This document shows positions 60,750 to 64,000 of a stretch of 64,000 nucleotides of DNA, one piece after another. The notes under the pieces are model-generated. The model saw only the letters and a list, made by a program, of their open reading frames with translations. It was not told the origin of the DNA and made no database searches. The DNA is from Megascapheus bottae. Its lineage: Eukaryota; Chordata; Mammalia; Rodentia; Geomyidae. The position numbers were made by a program, and so were the translations under genes. Each line of letters opens with the position of its first letter. The first letter of the stretch is position 1. The DNA lies in contig JANJXV010000129.1 of assembly GCA_024803745.1 (NCBI GenBank), positions 682,001 to 746,000 of the forward strand, written 5' to 3'.

Positions 60750-62107
60750 ATCTGTTTTTCTTGTCTACATTGAGGGAAAGGGATAAGTCACAAGATGCAG
60801 AAGCGAAGAATTCAGAGGCAAATGCTGTGAGTGAATAACTTGTAAAAAGCACATTTCTTTTCTTTTCTTTTGTTTTTTCTGCCATTCCTGGGGCTTGAAC
60901 TCAGGGCCTGAGCACTGCTCTTGGCTTTTCCCAAGTCTAGCCCTCTGCCACTTGAGCCGCATTGCCATATGGATTTTTATATCTGTGTGATATTAAGGAC
61001 TCAAACCTAGATCTTCATGGATGCTAGGCAAGCACTCTACCATTGGGCCAAAGTCTAAACCCCGATTAAGTATTTATAAATAGTCATCATCTTCATATCA
61101 AAATATCCTTTCTCCTACAAAGAATGAACACTTATCTATGTCTGTAAGACTTTTTTTATGTCACCAATGCTTCTGTGATTTTCCCACTTGCATTTTTACA
61201 GATGACAGCACAGATATTCATCAGGAAGAAAAATAGATTAGGATAGAGAAACCTAACAACGTCCTAGTAGATTGAAGTGAATACTATGTGCAAGTTGGCC
61301 TGGGTCTTTCATCTATTTGTAGAGTGCTTGGCTACCACACAAAAAGAGTCCGGTTTGATTCTGCAGTACCATATACATAGAAAACTCTGGAAGTGGTGCT
61401 ATGGCTTGGTGGGACAGCTATAGCCTAAAGAAAGCATAAGAACAATGGTCAGGCTCTGAGGTCAAGTCCCAGGACTAGCAAAAAAAATGTGCAAGAGGCA
61501 AAATGCAAGCTGAGAAGGCACTGTGAAGCAAAATGTCTTGTGAAGTCTAAGGGGAATAGTGACAGTTAAGTTTGGATCTTACCTAAGAAAGGCTCCTTGA
61601 GCCTGAGACCAGGCTAGCACTTACGCCTAGTTAATGACTTGGGATTTGAACAAAAAGGTGTGCTGTTTACTACATCCATATGTGAGGTGGGAAGGGAGAT
61701 TCAGTCTCCAGTATGTCTTTGGGGAGGTCTTCTGTGAGCAAGGAGCTTTGGTCATTGGGCCTTGAAAGGTGACCCTACCTCCCTCACAATGGAACAGAAT
61801 ATGGAACCCTGGTAACCAAGCCACTGTATGTGACAACCAGCTCAAGTCAGCTCCCTTGGCCTGTGGCTCAGGAGGAAGAAAGATGTTGCTGTGCTGTTGC
61901 CAAAGGTCAGGAGGCTCGGATCTCAGGCATGAGATATATGGATGTCTCACTTGAAGAAGTAGATGCTGGATCAGGGCCAAGACAAAATTCCAGTATATCA
62001 GGTATTTCTCTAGGAAGAAAGCCAGGAAACTCCAGGGCAACTCAGATGAGGTATATTGAGAGGAAACCTATTTGAACCCATCATCCTGCCCACAAACTAC
62101 AACCTTC
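60750..62107 (-). repeat. Spacer-related segment, inverted, copy 2
   Basis: Copy 2 counterpart of 28,482-29,845. The reverse complement aligns with the L1-array spacer. Its SINEs are at about 60,875-61,060 (minus) and 61,305-61,485 (plus). Confidence 0.85.
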
Positions 62108-64000
62108 TTGTGTGCTTTCAAGTGACTATACTGAGATTAGAATGTGTCATTTCCAATCTACTCTATACCAATTCCTCAGTGTGAAGTGTGGTCCCATTCC
62201 TACGTTTGAAATATCCACTGTTTTGCCAATACAGTGTGATGGTAAGTCAGCTCAGACTCTGAATGAGCCTTGTAACCTATGGATCCTGGAGGAAGGCCTG
62301 TTGGAGATGCTGATGACAAAGCTGATCCCTGCCTACCAGAAAAGTGATCTCTTTTATGTGGGAAACTTCCTGCACAATTTCAAATAGTGGAGGACAATGT
62401 AGTAGTTGCTGGAAATTCTCTTGAAAAAGTGAGTGTTCCCCCTCCAAACCCATGTTTGCTCACCACTCCTGGCCAAGCCTTGGTATACTTGGATCCTCTC
62501 TGAGCCTGTTTGGTTCACTGGGGTATTCACAGGGGAGCTAAGCATGATACAAGTGCACAAACTACTTCATTATGACTGGGACACCATGCCATTTCATTTC
62601 CCTCACAAGCTACTGGAGTCTCAACAGTGTGCTTACTGAGAAGTTGGATTTCAGGCATGAGTAAGTGGCTCCCAACTGCAGCCCTCACCTAGGTGACATC
62701 CTAGGAAATCCCATTTCCCAGTAAGAAATGAGGTGTCAGTACTAATGGCGGAGGCCTGTGAAATACTGGAGTCAGAGGAAAAGCTGGGGGCTGAATCACT
62801 TTTGAGCCATCAGGGAGGGATTGTGATAGCTTTGCCTGTTAGAACCTGAAAGCATTTACAATTTGGTGTGTGGTCCAGTGCTGCCACTTGAACCTGAACC
62901 CAGGTCTAAATGCCATCCGTTTAGTGTTCAAAAATTAGCACTGTACCATTTGAGTCATAGGTCAAGTTCTGGCTTTTTGCTGCCTAATTGAAGACAAGTG
63001 CCTTTAGAATTTTACTGACTAGACTGGCTTTCCACTGTGATCTTCAGAGCTCAGCCTGCTGGGTGGCTAAGATTAGAGCAATGAGCATTTAGTTCTTTAT
63101 GTAGAGCATTCACTTATTGATTTATTTAGAGCATTTACTTAGTTAATTTAAGGTGCGTTTACTTTGGACAGATGCATAGAGGCCTCTCTCAGAAGCTTCT
63201 GGAAGTGGGGTGTAAAAGTCATCCTGTTCTCGAGTGTCTCTTACCCCCCTCCCAGCACATAAGTGCACATCTCTGCAGGACAGCCACAGCATTAGAATCC
63301 TGCAAGAAAGGGGCTTTGGTAAAAGGCTCAGGATGGAGAGAGAAGGCTCTCACTTTCCTTGTACCGAATGTGCCCACAGCATCATGTGTTCCATCTATAC
63401 GATGTGAATGGACTTCTACCCGAGTGATTTCTACGAGTTCAAGACCTGACACACCCTGACACAACTCAAGCTCTATATGAGGCTCCACATGTCGGCTTTG
63501 GACCTGCTCTTCTAAACACAAACTTTTTGACCAGCTGGAAGAATATGTGACCAGTAAGACCAAGAAAAAGTAGAAGTCCTGGTGTGGGTGCCTCAGAGCC
63601 TGTGAGTAGGAAGCCCATGTGGTCTACATATTGGTTGGCCCTTACTTCTACAGAGCTTGGCAAAATGCCCTTTATGGGTGGTGTCAGCCAGGTAATGTCT
63701 GTCCTCTGAAAGGACTCGGGAAGAAGCACTCATTAGAAAGACCCTACACCTCCTCAGTGTTCAGTCCAAACTCCAGTTCTACAGGTTCCTCCATTAGATC
63801 CTCATGGAAGTTGAGTGACACTTCAACTTGCAGAGTCCACTCTGTCCACTCTGTACCTATTTCCATTCTTAGGTTTGGGTCATCGTGGAAGAGCTTATCC
63901 TGAACTCCGGATGAAAAACCCACCAATGGAGCTGGTGACTGATAGAGACTGAGAATCATCACTGCACTCCAGAAAGCATGGGCCTTCTGTAGAAATTACC
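62108..64000 (+). pseudogene. RALGDS-like pseudogene, copy 2 (cut by window end)
   Basis: Block 1 is open for 91 codons (62,112-62,387) because CAG stands where copy 1 has TAA just before it. It reads KSAQTLNEPCNLWILEEGLL, then KLIPAYQKSDLFYVGNFLHN, and stops at the same TAG as copy 1. The two further TAG codons before the GTGAGT donor are shared. Block 2 (about 63,375-63,575) has the shared TGA, plus a private TGA (63,447) in DFYPSDFYEFKT, then LYMRLHMSALDL. The shared stops show that the gene was dead before duplication. The linker-like part is beyond the window. Confidence 0.73.

Overview
The window is non-coding-rich mammalian nuclear DNA from a rodent. LINE-1 remnants, dimeric SINEs and simple repeats make up most of it, and the few host genes visible are broken. 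The commonest SINE has a tRNA-Ala/ID-like left half joined to a right half that reads roughly GGCACTGTGGCTCAAGTGG, and a second type has a 7SL/B1-like left half joined to the same right half. That architecture matches the published IDL-Geo family of the Geomyoidea (kangaroo rats, pocket mice, pocket gophers). The species assignment is an inference from this architecture.

Layout. (1) 1-13,971 is a head-to-tail array of L1 copies, all on the + strand: the 3' end of copy A, complete but dead copy B, and rearranged copy C. Each L1 tail is followed directly by the same ~1.36-kb spacer, giving a ~7.4-kb unit (spacer plus L1). (2) 13,972-14,905 is single-copy sequence with two SINEs. (3) 14,905 to about 32,300 is copy 1 of a large direct segmental duplication. 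It holds a KRAB zinc-finger pseudogene (16.7-21.8 kb), an internally inverted L1 fragment (22.3-23.2 kb), remnants probably of a group IV cytosolic phospholipase A2 gene (about 26.3-26.7 kb), a 1.36-kb segment that is the inverted counterpart of the L1-array spacer (28.5-29.8 kb), and a RALGDS-like pseudogene (29.9-32.3 kb). (4) 32.3-41.8 kb is SINE-dense sequence with three consecutive L1 3' ends and no gene. (5) 41,813-46,915 is a second piece of the L1 array: scrambled copy D, the spacer, and the 5' half of copy E. (6) 46,916-64,000 is copy 2 of the segmental duplication, in the same order and orientation, joined directly to the broken ORF1 of L1-E and cut by the window end.

No intact, confidently functional protein-coding gene is visible. 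The best surviving reading frames are the KRAB-plus-spacer exons of the two zinc-finger loci. They keep canonical splice sites in both copies, but in-frame stops separate them from their zinc fingers. Lesions shared by both copies show that the zinc-finger and RALGDS-like loci were already broken before the duplication. Private deletions flanked by microhomology, and private point lesions, show continued decay afterwards. L1 copies B and C share a catalytic Asp-to-Glu change in the endonuclease and a frameshift, so the array most likely grew by DNA-level duplication of a dead element and not by repeated retrotransposition.
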